Below, piece by piece: positions 45,300 to 56,429 of a stretch of 64,000 nt of DNA (position 1 is its first letter; every line of letters begins with the position of its first letter). The notes under the pieces were generated by a model. It did no database searches, was not told the DNA's origin, and saw nothing but the letters and a program-made list of their open reading frames with translations. Both the position numbers and the translations under genes were made by a program. Source of the DNA: Apoderus coryli. Lineage: Eukaryota > Arthropoda > Insecta > Coleoptera > Attelabidae. The stretch is taken from positions 20,439,135 through 20,503,134 of the forward strand of contig OU452202.1 of NCBI GenBank assembly GCA_911728435.2, given 5' to 3'.

Positions 45300-46178
45300 A
45301 TTGATAGGGTTTCAGAGGAACTTGCTGTTAATGTGTCACTTTTTGAAATGTCCTTGATCTCCACATTATGCTGGGTCAGGCTGAAAAAAAAATAGCACAT
45401 ATTTTACTTCATTGTTGCGGTGACCAGTATATATGTGATTAGAATAGTTTTGCACATACTTTTCTTCCTCAACTTCGGACGCAGACAGAGCTTCTGAAGA
45501 ACTGGCTGTAAATGATCATACTTTTTGCAACCTCAACTGTAGACGCTAATCCGAGGATAATCTGTTAAAAAATATTTTCAATAAATTGTAATATTTCTAA
45601 TCGCACAAAAATATTAACTTACTGAACATGGCGAACAGGAATGGCTGTGTGCGATATGCATGTTTATTTTCCAAATATTCTAAGAGTAGTACACCACTCT
45701 CTTTTAACGGCTTGATCACTGGGAAACCTACAAGAATTATTCTACTATACTATAAATAAAACATGAATAAGTGCTATGAATAGAATATATAGCATCATAG
45801 TGCCCACTTGCACCCCATCCCATATCTTCTCTTTATCGTAAGGTACTTACTTAAAGATCTGTGCATATCATCATACATGTAACGTTTGCGACCCTTTCAG
45901 ACACGATCGTTTCAGTTCCAGCAAACAGTTTGTCTCTATAATAATAATTGTAAGTATACTTATAGTAATCTTTATTTATTTGTCTTATGCGCAATACAGT
46001 TTCCCATTGATATTATATAATATTTTGTATCTTCGCTCAAGCTTAATGAATTTGCCAAATGGATAAGAATTTCAAAACAATTTTGACATAATTTTTCCGG
46101 ATATGTAGATATATATTTTGTATGTAGCAGAAAAATGCCCAATTTGGGACCCCAAAAACACTGCAATTTCAATAGCAA
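45300..46178 (-). pseudogene. Spliced coding remnants of unknown origin inside the 2.3 kb element
   Basis: Several minus-strand pieces look like exons. 46178-45972 contains YPEKLCQNCFEILIHLANSL, weakly like the second half of a ZAD zinc-finger-associated domain. A piece ending at 45851 (RKRYMYDDMHRSL, donor GTAAGT) joins in phase to 45727-45623 (FPVIKPLKESGVLLLEYLEN, donor CA|GTAAGT). Two later pieces (about 45540-45480 and 45380-45300) share a TASSSE block, as though one was copied from the other. Frames break between pieces, so the whole is probably decayed. I do not recognise a full protein. Confidence 0.4.
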
Positions 46179-46420
46179 GCAACAGTACGAAAGTTAACTT
46201 TCTCTGACACTCCGGCTTCCAGCAAAATATTCTGATATGCTACTATTAATTGAGAAATTATGAAATATAAAGCATTTTATGAATTTACAATTATTGTTGT
46301 TTGTTATATTACTGTCTATTTTGCAACTAGGTGTATAGTATATTTAAACAACTTATGTTAACTGCTATCTCTGCAAAATCCCAAAATCTACGCCATTGTA
46401 CTTACTTGTGACACGTAACC

Positions 46421-46800
46421 TTTTTTTTTTTTTGAAAAATAAACTTTATTCAGACAATAATACACATTATTAACAATAACTTGATCTTCTAATCAGTGTA
46501 TGTAACACTGGTCTTGAAGATATTAACCTAATAAATATTTGACAACAAACAACTTCAACAAGAATAAACTTAACAACAACAAATCCTCAACATGCAAACT
46601 AAGCACTTTTTTCTCCCCATTATTTAAAGGAAAACTAGTTTTACACACTACAAATGCAGTAAAGTGGAAGAGTCTCGTAAAATTCACTTAATTCGGGTTA
46701 TAAAACTGTACGTAGCACTACTCGCACTCCACACGTCAACGTGAAATGTAAATAATAACAAATCCCTCCGCGGGGTTGTCACACATTTATATCCGTAGAA
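46421..46800 (-). mobile_element. Retroposed sequence with poly(A) end
   Basis: A run of 13 T at 46421-46433 followed by the inverse of AATAAA (TTTATT) is the mark of a polyadenylated RNA copied in minus orientation. The body, up to about 46800, includes ACAACCCCGCGGAGGG on the minus strand, but no family could be assigned. Its 5' limit is approximate. Confidence 0.5.
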
Positions 46801-47138
46801 CTGTATTGTTGTGAATCACATTATATTTGATTGATTTCTTGACGTTAAATATTTTATGAACATGTAATGGAAGCCGAATACAAAAAGAAATATTTTAAAT
46901 ATTGTATAGTTCTGCAATGTAAGAACACTGTGACCAAACCTAATAAAAATTTACACTGGGATGTGAAATAAGAGTTCTGATTCTATGAATAAAACGAACA
47001 ATTTGCAACAGTGTTAGATTTTATAAGTAAAAAAGTAAAGGTTATGTAGGCTACAAACATTTTTGTGATTAGTTTCTTTCTATTTTTATTTATTTTTCTG
47101 AGGTTTACGACATTTGACTAGGTTAGAAACACCTTGTA

Positions 47139-48447
47139 TATCGTTATAATTAGAATTATATACTAATTATAATTTAATTAAAATAAGGTACGTTTCAACG
47201 TACTATCGGTATGAGAAAAATTAAATAATAATTTCTCTGACATATACATATATACAGTGTTCGCATACCGACGCCGACGCCTACCTTCCTTCTCATTCAT
47301 ATTTTATTTATTTACAAAACTTGAGATGAATAATTAATTGAATCGCTAATACCACTACGGCCTTTGACCTTTTCGCTCGATCAACTTCATTCCAAAGATT
47401 GAATGTGAAAATATTTTGTCGAGTAAGTAGGTATTTTCATTTTAATTTTCCTCTAATTTGGTATACTCAGAATGCAATTGGCTACATACCGGAAATTATC
47501 GGACTGAGTATAAGGTTTTAAAAAATATTTATGTAACTAAGCATATAACACAGTTTTATTCCAGACCGGTGTAAGGACTTAATATTTTATTAAATCTTGT
47601 AACATCCTAACCGAGTCCTGTAGGACATATTACACATTCGCAAGTAAAAGAGGAGTTAATATTACGCTAGAAAAGTGAAAAAACTGATTTTCGTAAAAAG
47701 TGGACTTAATACAGTTTTATTCTGGGGTACAAAATTGCAACCCCTATTTTTTAGGACACTTTTTAGTTGCTGCTGTCTGAGTAGCTACTTAGTACAATGA
47801 TGTGCCACATTTTAATTTAACCTTTTTAATTTCATTATGTAATGAATCTAATTTCGAAGATTCATTTTAAGTGTTACAGTGGTGGCTATTCCGGTGTAGT
47901 AAGTGAAATACCACCTCACCAAAAATAAGTAATAAGTAGGTTCGTGAAGCTGATCGGATAATCAGCGAAACGTTAGCTATAGTAGGGATACATTTTCCTG
48001 TGAAAGTTTTCTGTCTAAAATATGCAACTAAATTACCTACTTTAAAAAATCGCATGTTTTCTTGTGCATGGCTTAGTATTAATTTTATTTATAAAAAAGG
48101 CACAGGTCCGGCGCTGGTGCCACTATTGTAGAAGTTATTCATAGGCCACCGAAAGTAATGTCCCTTTTGCAGTGATTGTTATTTGAAGAATATTGAAACC
48201 GAATAGCAAAAATGGGTTTTTTATAAACAAAATTGATTTACTGTACATTTTCCTTATTGTAAAACACAGTGTTATTAATTAGATCAGTAGGTATATATTG
48301 TGTATAAAACTAGTAAAAATATATTTCTTTCAGTGAGCTTTCTGTCTTAATATTAATTTTAATCAGTGTTAGATTGCTTGTTCTAGTTTAGTTCGATTGT
48401 GATTTAATTTAACTGCAAAAGAGACAGCAAAGTAGATTCGTATTATA
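47139..48447. other. Intergenic stretch
   Basis: AT-rich, with no gene recognised. A GAAGCTGATCGG...CAGCGAAACG stretch near 47947-47972 is like the stem-loop found at the 3' ends of some arthropod LINEs. Confidence 0.35.
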
Positions 48448-48840
48448 TACAGGGTGTCCTATGGTGACGGCCCTTTTAAATATTTCGGAGACTACTTTGA
48501 ATTGAATTTGGAAAATTTTGGTATATATATTGCCAAATATGGTCTATTCAAATATTATAATACCAACCGCTTAGCACTTCCGGTTATACTAGAAGTTGAT
48601 AGTCACTTTGCTATTTTAAATGGAACACCCTATATATTATGCCATTTTTGGATTCCACATAAGATTCTAGACATGTTTCATTTATCATGTGCTATACCTA
48701 AATTTAGCCGCATTTTAGGGCTCAATAATACTCACATTTTTTTCTTATAAAGAAGTCTTTAGTAATCATTTTGCAGGCGTTTTCTTATTAAATAAGGTCT
48801 TCTTTTTCCGATACGAACAACATTTTTTGATTTATTCATA

Positions 48841-50193
48841 CAGGGTGTTCAAAAAATTATACTGAAAACGATGTTATAAAAACAGTAGAAAGTCAGATTT
48901 TTCAAATGGAACAGGTATATTTTTATAATTTCATCTTACGTATCATAAAAAATTAAAGAAACTTTCTAATAGGTTACTGATTTCGAAAATGCATAGTTTT
49001 CGAAATATCGACAATGTAACAGTTCTTAGCATTTTTACTATTCTCGTATATTACTTTGACTAATTAATTTAGTGTGCCATTTGTAGTTATAGGATTTTGT
49101 AATACTCGATTTGTATAGTTCCGAACTTGTTATGATAAATTTCTTAAAATTGTTCGTAGTTTTTCTCTGCTTATTGTTAAACACATGTGAGTATTTCTCG
49201 TTAAACAGTCTACAGCTTGGGGTATCTGTTAATTTGTGACATTCTCTGTGGATAAATAATAAATTTAGCATTTGAATAAGTATTTTCCATGTTTATAATA
49301 ATTATTGTGCAATTTACCTTTCAAAATGACTGATTAACAATTAACTTGTGATGTTTGATTGGACGTTTATGGGCCTGCAAAATTTTTTTATTATTTTCAT
49401 GACACACTAAATTAATTAGTCAAAGTAATATACGAGAATAGTGAAAATGCTAAAAAATGTTACATTGCCGATATTTCGAAAACTATGCCTTTCGAAATCA
49501 GTAACCTATTAGAAAGTTTCTTTAATTTTTAATTTTAACGAAAAACGCGGTATTCCGCAACTGAAGAGACGAATCGAAGTCGAAACAGTAGAATTGAGTC
49601 TTCTCCAACAGAAAGTGCAAAACTTTGACTGACTGGATATTAACAGTTGGTGTATTAGAAAACAAATTGGACTATGTCCAAAACAATTTTCTGTTGTGTC
49701 TGGATTGGAAATTCTATCTGCTTCGAACTCGGACAGTTCTCACCAGTATGGCTAGGAAGCCATATAGCATTGGTGTAGTAGGACGGTCTTGTGATGTGAA
49801 AATCATAAGAAGTAGTGTCACTTCGAACATGCGCCCAAGGAAGTAGCGGAGAAGTGTCGCGAAAACATGCGTCTTTATTGCACAAACATGTGCTGGGCTT
49901 TCCTGAAGGTTGGTTGAATTAGTCTTGCGACTATATTCCCTTCCGGTGCCATGCTCAAACTTCAATACGTTTAAATTTCAATCCGTGATACTTGTGCGAA
50001 CATATGGTAGAGATAACTAAATCTCGAACAAACCATCGTGCAAGTTCTGCCTAACAGGCAAAGAATCACAAACATATTTAATTTTTAATGATCCGTAAGA
50101 TAAAATTATAAAAATATACCTGTTCCATTTGAAAAATCTGACTTTCTATTGTTTTTATAACATCGTTTTCAGTATAATTTTTTGAACACCCTG
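48841..50193. mobile_element. Concentric palindromic TA element, inner layer
   Basis: Inner ends CAGGGTGTTCAAAAAATTAT and its inverse are bordered by TA. Arms of about 220 bases (CTCGTATATTACTTTGACTA on the left) pair with the right side. The right arm is split by a 543-base insertion. The centre, 49065-49405, is unique and non-coding. Confidence 0.9.
49534..50076. mobile_element. 543-bp insertion with 13-bp target duplication in the palindrome arm
   Basis: TTTAATTTTTAAT occurs directly before (49521-49533) and after (50077-50089), and the arm is continuous once the insert is removed. A 13-base duplication suggests retroposition, though no A tail is seen. On the minus strand an 83-codon open frame begins MKFEHGTGREYSRKTNST; the protein is not recognised. 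Confidence 0.75.
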
Positions 50194-50859
50194 TATGAAT
50201 AAATCAGAAAATGTCGTAGGTACGTATCGGAAAAAGAACACCTTATTTAATAAGAAAACGCCTGCAAAATGATTACTACTTCTTTATAAGTAAAAAAAAA
50301 TATTATTATTGAGCCCTAAAATGTCAGTTTTGACATAAATCTTGATATACGTCAAAAACGGCACGATTTAGGTATAGGACATGAAACGTGTCTAGAATCT
50401 TATGTGGAATCCAAAAATGTCATAATATTTAAAATAACAAAGTGACTATCAACTTCTAGTATAACCGGAAGTGCTAAGCGGTTGGAATTATAATATTTCA
50501 ATAGACCATATTTGGCAATATATATATACCAAAATTTTCCAAATTCAATTCAAAGTAGTCTCCGAAATATTTTAATGGGCCGTCACCATAGGACACCCTG
50601 TATATGTTTTTTTTTTTTCATATTATACTATAACACTATTTGTCAAAACCAAGAATAAGAAAGTTTTTATTTTGTAACATACAGAATAGTACGAGATGTG
50701 TATCAGATTTATTTTCAAAAATTTATGAATATTGGACCCAGTAGCGTGCCGTATAGGGGGCACGCAAAATTGAACGTACAATATAACTATTTCACGACAA
50801 TATTAGTGTCTATTATTTTTGTCTTTAAAAATGTTTCTTTTTATTATATAAAACAATTT

Positions 50860-52043
50860 AGAGAAGGGGTTAAATCTGATTTCCCATAAACAAACGTCGG
50901 GAAACGCATTGTTCCCAAGATACAAGGTGTTTTTTTTTTGGAAATATCGGTTTTTTTTTTAATTAAGTCAAATATCTCCTTACCGATTTCTTTGAAATTT
51001 GGCAGCGTTGTTGCTAGAATTAGGGAGCTTATATGGCCTTAACTAGATCAAAATTGTTAAGTCCAGTGGGGTTAGGGAGGCAACTTAATACAAATTATTG
51101 ACAACAAAATGTACGCCACTGACTGTAATTTAATTTCGATATTGTCTTGAGATCAAGAAACTAAAACTACAACTTTTTTATCTCTTGTATTTTTTTCATA
51201 TGTTGCTTCGTTTAGGAGATAAAAATTTAAAACATTTTTCAATATAGAATTATTCGACTAAAAATCAGTAACGTTGATGTTATTTGATTTGCGAAAGCAT
51301 TCATCGACGCCTTTATAGAACAGGCACACTAAAACCCGTAGACCAAAGACAGCAAAACAATAATTGAAGATCATTTTCAACATCCTAAGGAGGACCTAAG
51401 GAATCGCATTATTCCAGGGTGTAATTCGATTAAATCCGACCCTGGTATTTTTGAGAATGTTCGCGAGTCACTCAGGAGAAGATTGGATTCATATATCCGA
51501 GCTAGAGCTAGAGGTGATCAATTTAAACAGTTTTTGTAAGTTTTTGTATTAGGTATACATGTTAATGTTATTTATTTTTCTATTTTTATCTTGCTTCGTA
51601 ATGTTAATGTTATTTTTAGTTGAATTATTCGAAAATATTATTAGTATGTTGAGAAATGTTTTAAATTTGTATCTCGTAAACGACGCAACATATGAAAAAA
51701 ATACAAGAGATAAAAAAGTTGTACTTTTAGTACCTGTATCTCAAGACAATATCGAAATTAAATTATAGTCAGTGGCGTACATTTTTTTGTGAATAATTTG
51801 TATTTAGTTGCCCCCTAACGCCACCGGACTTAATAATTTTGATCTAGTTAGGGCCATATACGCTCCCTATTTCCAGCAACAACGTTGCCAAATTTGAAAG
51901 AAATCGGTAAGGAGATTAATTAACAAATACCGTTATTTACAAAAAAAACACCTTTACCTTGGAAACTATGCATTTCCGGACGTAAGTTTATGGGAATTTT
52001 TCAATCACCCCCTTAAATATTGCCGTTTTTTTGAAACACCCTG
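50860..52043. mobile_element. Palindromic TA element enclosing a transposase C-terminus
   Basis: The right end TTTGAAACACCCTG is followed by TA at 52044. Arms pair over several hundred bases: CCTTAACTAGATCAAAATTG (about 51035) pairs with its inverse near 51836, and GATATTGTCTTGAGATCAAG pairs with the segment near 51737. The left outermost end is degraded. The core holds a transposase remnant at 51363-51539. Confidence 0.82.
51363..51539 (+). pseudogene. Transposase C-terminal remnant
   Basis: A 58-residue frame reads IEDHFQHPKEDLRNRIIPGC, then GIFENVRESLRRRLDSYIRA and ends DQFKQFL. This is the pattern of the C-terminal helices of Tc1/mariner-group transposases (LRNRI..AC...P.....VR.S..RR...CI.A.G..FE..L). 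Upstream catalytic parts are missing. It may mark the autonomous parent of the palindromic family. Confidence 0.55.
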
Positions 52044-52286
52044 TATATACAGTGAAGATCAAAAGTCACGCATAACCGTAAATATAGGTATATCCGGTAC
52101 CTACATAACCAGTGTGATATGTGTGACTAATTTCAAGTAGTGTGTTACAATAAAGTGATAAACATGAACATTAAGTGTGCAAAATTGGGACTTTACTTCC
52201 GGTGAAACATAACATATTTCTGCACTATATCCAAACTATTAAAAATCGCATGCCAAGACCTACTGATAAACTCTGAAACCTTCCAG

Positions 52287-53060
52287 ATGCACGGATCAGC
52301 GGGTCTGCACTCCGCACTGGCGATTAAACGTCAGAGGAGAATCCGCGAGCAGGCGAAAAAACGAGCAGCAGAAAGAAGACTGTCTTCCCGCACCAACAGC
52401 CTGGACTCGATGGACCATTTCCATAAACGACCCCAAACACAAAAGGTGGAATCATATCAAGTCACTTCAATAGGTCTATTGCATATTGGAGTATGTTTTT
52501 TAGCACTTGGTCTCTTCCTAATAGGCTCTGGAATGCTTCCCGATGATCTGATGACTTGGAGAAGTGTCGGGCTATGGAACGAGTTAGTGCTGACTGGGCT
52601 GTTTGTAACTGGCATCGGAATCTTTCTGATTATTCTTAATAAATTTGTAAGTCGACGCGAAGAAGATGAATTAGAGAAATACGTGCAGAGCCAGTTGACG
52701 AGGTCGCGTAGTGGGCATAGATTAGAGCGTGACGTGGAGACCGGTGGATTAACAACCAAAAATCATAGACGAATACTTGAGCGACAACGAGAAGAGAAAG
52801 AACGTGGATTAGTGGTTGGAGTACATTCACCTTTGAGTCGAAACGCACCACAAACTGCGCTTAATGGTGATATACCTTTGGAGAAGATCTTAGAGGAAGA
52901 CAACATTGAACGCCCGGATTTAGTCGAAATACGACATTTCGAATTGAAAGACAACTTGTCTACAACGACTACGGCGAGTGTTAGCCCTGGAACTCCATCG
53001 GAAACCAGGGAGTTATTGATCAATGGAAGACAGTATAGTTTTAATTCTAGACAGTATTAG
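52287..53060 (+). CDS. Two-pass membrane protein of unknown function (paralogue A)
   Basis: A single open exon of 257 residues begins at ATG 52287, directly after an acceptor-like CCTTCCAG, so an upstream exon is possible. The N-terminal 50 residues are basic (RQRRIREQAKKRAAERR). Two hydrophobic helices lie at about residues 60-82 (GLLHIGVCFLALGLFLIG) and 96-120 (LVLTGLFVTGIGIFLIIL), joined by a short loop. The C-terminal half is charged and hydrophilic and ends INGRQYSFNSRQY. This predicts a small two-pass membrane protein with both tails on the same, probably cytosolic, side. I do not recognise a named family. It resembles the gene at 62939-63835 in layout and in helix sequence. Confidence 0.82.
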   Translation: MHGSAGLHSALAIKRQRRIREQAKKRAAERRLSSRTNSLDSMDHFHKRPQTQKVESYQVTSIGLLHIGVCFLALGLFLIGSGMLPDDLMTWRSVGLWNELVLTGLFVTGIGIFLIILNKFVSRREEDELEKYVQSQLTRSRSGHRLERDVETGGLTTKNHRRILERQREEKERGLVVGVHSPLSRNAPQTALNGDIPLEKILEEDNIERPDLVEIRHFELKDNLSTTTTASVSPGTPSETRELLINGRQYSFNSRQY

Positions 53061-54249
53061 GATTTAAGGAAATTATTACAGTTTTCTATTATTAATTACC
53101 TATTTATTATATGAAATTAATAACTAAACCTTTTCTGTAATAAACCACAAAGTTTCTTCAATGGGAGCAGCAATTTAAGAATGTTTAGCACAAATTTGTA
53201 ATTACAGAGAATTTTTATGATCTTGTTATACGCTTAGTTTAATCTTGCGAAGTAGATTTGGACACATTCCCTCAATAAACGACCTCAAACAAAAAAGTGG
53301 CGTCATATCAAATGGCTGTTGAATATTGGAATACGTTTTCTTTGTGCTTGATTCTAGTCAAAAAAGAGACATAAAGTATATATATTTAATTCAAAAAGTA
53401 CTCATTAGATGGTGTTAATTTGACACTAGCGGACTACTATTAGGTTTGTTCCAACATGAGGTACTACCTACCGATCTTAAAAACCAACAACAACTACACT
53501 CCTTACGTCTAATAATGTTCTTTTCTTTAAATTGACGCCATTTGCCATAAAGTTTTCACCTGACTATTTGAAAATTAATTAATATCTCTGTGATTGGATC
53601 CACTTGATAAAGCGAAACAAAATTCCAATAATTATTTGTTTATTGAATACAAAACAATACTTAAAGTGGATGATAAATCTGATAATAACAAGCTCCAATA
53701 GAGTATGGAGAGGATGAGTAGAACAATCAATATTGTCACATCCAGGTTGAAACAGTCAAGTGGAATATAGCAACAGAGAAAAAATGTGATTATACATAGG
53801 CACCCTTGATGTAATTATCCCTTTATTGTATACAGAATATGTAACTGAATTATGACGTCAATAATAACATGACATTCCTAATTATAATCATGAGTGGTTT
53901 AGGGTGTTTGATAATGTTTAGATTAAAATTAAATGAGAGGTGTCCATGCACATGCCTCCATGTCTTGGAAACCTTGAAGTTTGTTTGAAATTACAGCGCC
54001 CCTTCCAGTTTCATAAATCTAATCAACCTGGTCGATTTAATGCCCAAGCGTTATTTGTATTGGCTGCTGATGGCGATGCGATATGTTATCAGGAGTTTCT
54101 AGGCCCAATCTCTTTGAGTGGTTTCTACCATGCTTAACACTCATGCCACTTATAAACTTTTGAGCAACATTCCCCGTAAACCGATGACATCTCTTCCATA
54201 ATGGTTAGAACAGACTTTCCTTGCTTTAGACGGCGCGGCGTTCTGTATA
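53061..54249. other. 3' flank of paralogue A
   Basis: Probable 3' untranslated region, with AATAAA-like signals after 53100, a decayed copy of part of the gene at 53262-53350, then AT-rich DNA without a gene. Confidence 0.45.
53262..53350 (+). pseudogene. Partial decayed copy of the paralogue A coding exon
   Basis: TTCCCTCAATAAACGACCTC, CATATCAAATGGCTGTTG and AATATTGGAATACGTTTTCT line up with 52415-52505 of the gene (CATTTCCATAAACGACCCC, CATATCAAGTCACTTC, CATATTGGAGTATGTTTTTT). Single-base gaps destroy the frame. It indicates a local partial duplication about 850 bases downstream. Confidence 0.8.
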
Positions 54250-54975
54250 CATTTAGAAATCACATCTAGACTCTAGCAAGGCTAAAACGAATCTCAACTC
54301 GAAAATCCGATTGCCTTTCCAAAACACTTAACATACATGAGAAGTAGGTACCTAGATTGAAAATAGCCAATCAGAAAAAAGGCATTTTTACAATATACCC
54401 CTATATACAGCTACAGGGTGAATAGTAGTTTACGTATTAGAAATAAAATACATTTTTACGACTGTAATAATGGTTTTTGATTGCTAAGATGTCCTATGTT
54501 GGAGATTTTTTAGAAGATCAACAAGACACTACCGTTTGTAAAGTTAGGAACAATACGATTATATAATGACTCCTTAATCTCCGGAAAAGGTAACTGGATG
54601 AAAACCCATATTATAATGGCCATTTAATATTTGTTCTTTGGTATGGGAAACCTTGTTAACTCCCCAACTACTAGCTTCTGTATATAATAATAAAAGTCCG
54701 ACATTTAATTTACATGAAGGCATTTCGAGAATCTTGAATGTTTGACCATCCTATAACTGAAACATCTGGTTATCTTTTCTAATATATGCGTTTATCTTTG
54801 GACTAACTCATAAACAAACACAATATTTTCGACAAGAAAAAAGTTCTTCCTTTAGGTAACAATTCTTTTAGGAACATTTGTTAAAAGCACCAAGATAATA
54901 TTGTTATTACTTACAGATGTTGTATAATATTTACGAAAATATTATATCTCCCAAACTAAGAGAAAATATCTATAT
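54250..54975. repeat. Long duplicated non-coding block, copy 1 (partner at 59968)
   Basis: GTTTGTAAAGTTAGGAACAA, CAATACGATTATATAATG, ACTGGATGAAAACCCATA, GGAAACCTTGTTAACTCCCC and GACCATCCTATAACTGAAAC occur in the same order here and at 59968-60600. The second copy is shorter because of several deletions. No inverted ends or coding frame are visible. Confidence 0.88.
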
Positions 54976-55511
54976 GAAAAACCCAACTAGTATCCATAAT
55001 ACCAGTGGCGTGGTGTCTTGTTAACTACACCTTCAATAGATTCAAATATCATGTCTTGCAGTAGTAGTCTGTTGCCGTAATGTGGCCCATTTGCTGCCAG
55101 GCTGCTCAGTGCGCAAAGTGCGTAGACTGCTTTACAATGTGAATAACTGTATAAAAAATTAAATCTAATTATGCACATTATAAACATTTTAAAATAATAA
55201 AAACTTCACCAAATTGCACTGTGATCAATCTAAAATAAATTAAAAATGTTTTGTTACATATAGGGTGTTCCTAAATTCTTCTGTAATTTCTTTTTCATTA
55301 ACTATTTCTGTCCGACACAGGAAATTCCACAACTAATAATTTGTTTTTTAATTCTGTGTGTGTATTGGGTTTTCATGAATGTAGGAACATTATGTATGTA
55401 ATATAGTATTTTTAAAAAGTACCTAATAGAACATTATATATCTGCTTCGACTAAGGCTAATGTATTAATTATTGCTAAGCTGATAGACTGTTTTTGGTTG
55501 TGATGTTCTAA

Positions 55512-56029
55512 CAGGGCCCCCGCAAGACAGTTGGCCGCCCGCGTGCTATATATAATTACCATTATACAGGGTGGTCCAGTTTCGAAACCGGAAACACAAA
55601 ATAATATCAGTTTGTAATTTGTAAAATTTAGATTTGATAATATTTTTAAAACAACTTTAGGGATTTAAATGAAATTTGGAACGTTTATATAGACAATTTA
55701 GATATATCTTTTTACGTAATTTTTTTTATTTTACTTTCACCAGTGGCGTGCGCACGGATACATCTTTGCACAATTTTAATGAAAAATAGGGTCGCCACTG
55801 ATTTTTCTAGAAGAAAAAATTATTTCTCGAATCCTTGTTCAATTTTCAACAAAAAAGACTCCTTACTTTTTTTTCGTTTATTTGCACAACTGGAATTCAA
55901 ACAAGTTTCACTCTGTCGTAGTGTCAGTGTTTTTCATTTTATTATGACGTTTAAGTACCCGGCATTTGCTGATATATCACCCCTTGAGGTACCACCCGCG
56001 TGCGTTGCACACCCGCTTGCGGGGCCCTG
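55512..56029. mobile_element. Non-autonomous hAT-like element
   Basis: Left end CAGGGCCCCCGCAAG and right end CTTGCGGGGCCCTG are inverses, with GC-rich subterminal boxes CCGCCCGCGTGC and CCCGCGTGCG. The flanks TGTTCTAA (55504-55511) and TGTTTTAA (56030-56037) form an 8-bp duplication with one mismatch, as hAT elements make. Inside, at 55566, lies an orphan CAGGGTGGTCCAGTTTCG end of the TA-CAGGG group. Confidence 0.78.
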
Positions 56030-56429
56030 TGTTTTAACTAGTTTTATTTTACAATAAATACTCTCCAAACTCACACAACGATTCGTAGTGGAATAATAAA
56101 GATTGCAAACATATTTTCTAAATATGGAACTTAGCACTTCAACAGGGTATGTTTGGAGAAATTTACCTTCCTGTTAAATCTCTCAGTAATTAAGGAGACA
56201 AGATGTTGTAGGTAAAAAACTGATTACTCAATCGGTACAAAAATTTGACTCCTTTTCAATATAATCCCCCCTTGGCACTTTTTTATGCACCTGGCACAAA
56301 CTTTCGTTGTTGTCAGCGTCGAAAAGCTTCAATTATTTAAACCATATTTCCGGTTTTATCAAAGATTTCTCAAAGCAAGTTAAAAGAACAAATAATTGGA
56401 GAAGGTCGATTGTTGTGACGATTTTCTGA

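Larger units (their letters stand above)
44770..47102. mobile_element. 2.3 kb element with 8-bp target duplication, hAT- or P-type, nested in the TA-MITE
   Basis: Ends CTCAGAGAAATAAAC and (inverted) CTCAGAAAAATAAAT match over about 26 bases with few changes. They are bordered by the exact duplication GTTTACGA at 44762-44769 and 47103-47110. Eight-base duplications are made by hAT and P transposases. The interior holds minus-strand exon-like pieces (45300-46178) and a poly(A)-ended retrosequence (46421-46800), but no recognisable transposase. Confidence 0.85.
44024..47136. mobile_element. Palindromic TA-MITE interrupted by a 2.3 kb element
   Basis: Left end CAAGGTGTTTCTAAAAT (TA at 44022) and right end TTAGAAACACCTTG (TA at 47137) are inverses. 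The arms match the truncated copy at 4434-4983. The right arm stops at 44769 and resumes at 47103, so the 2333-base insert plus its 8-base duplication can be removed to give a native element of about 772 bases. Confidence 0.88.
48450..50600. mobile_element. Concentric palindromic TA element, outer layer
   Basis: Outer ends CAGGGTGTCCTATGGTGACG and CGTCACCATAGGACACCCTG are exact inverses, bordered by TA. The inverted match continues for about 390 bases (CTTAGCACTTCCGGTTATAC and its inverse) up to the inner element ends at 48841 and 50193. The inner ends lie exactly at the point of symmetry. No transposase is encoded. Confidence 0.93.

Noticed and set aside
48454..48750. 98-codon frame in the left palindrome arm
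   Set aside because: The inverted right arm does not preserve it and no motif is present; an element arm, not a gene.
53940..54137. 65-codon frame downstream of the 52287 gene
   Set aside because: No splice link to the gene, no motif, and partly next to duplicated non-coding sequence.
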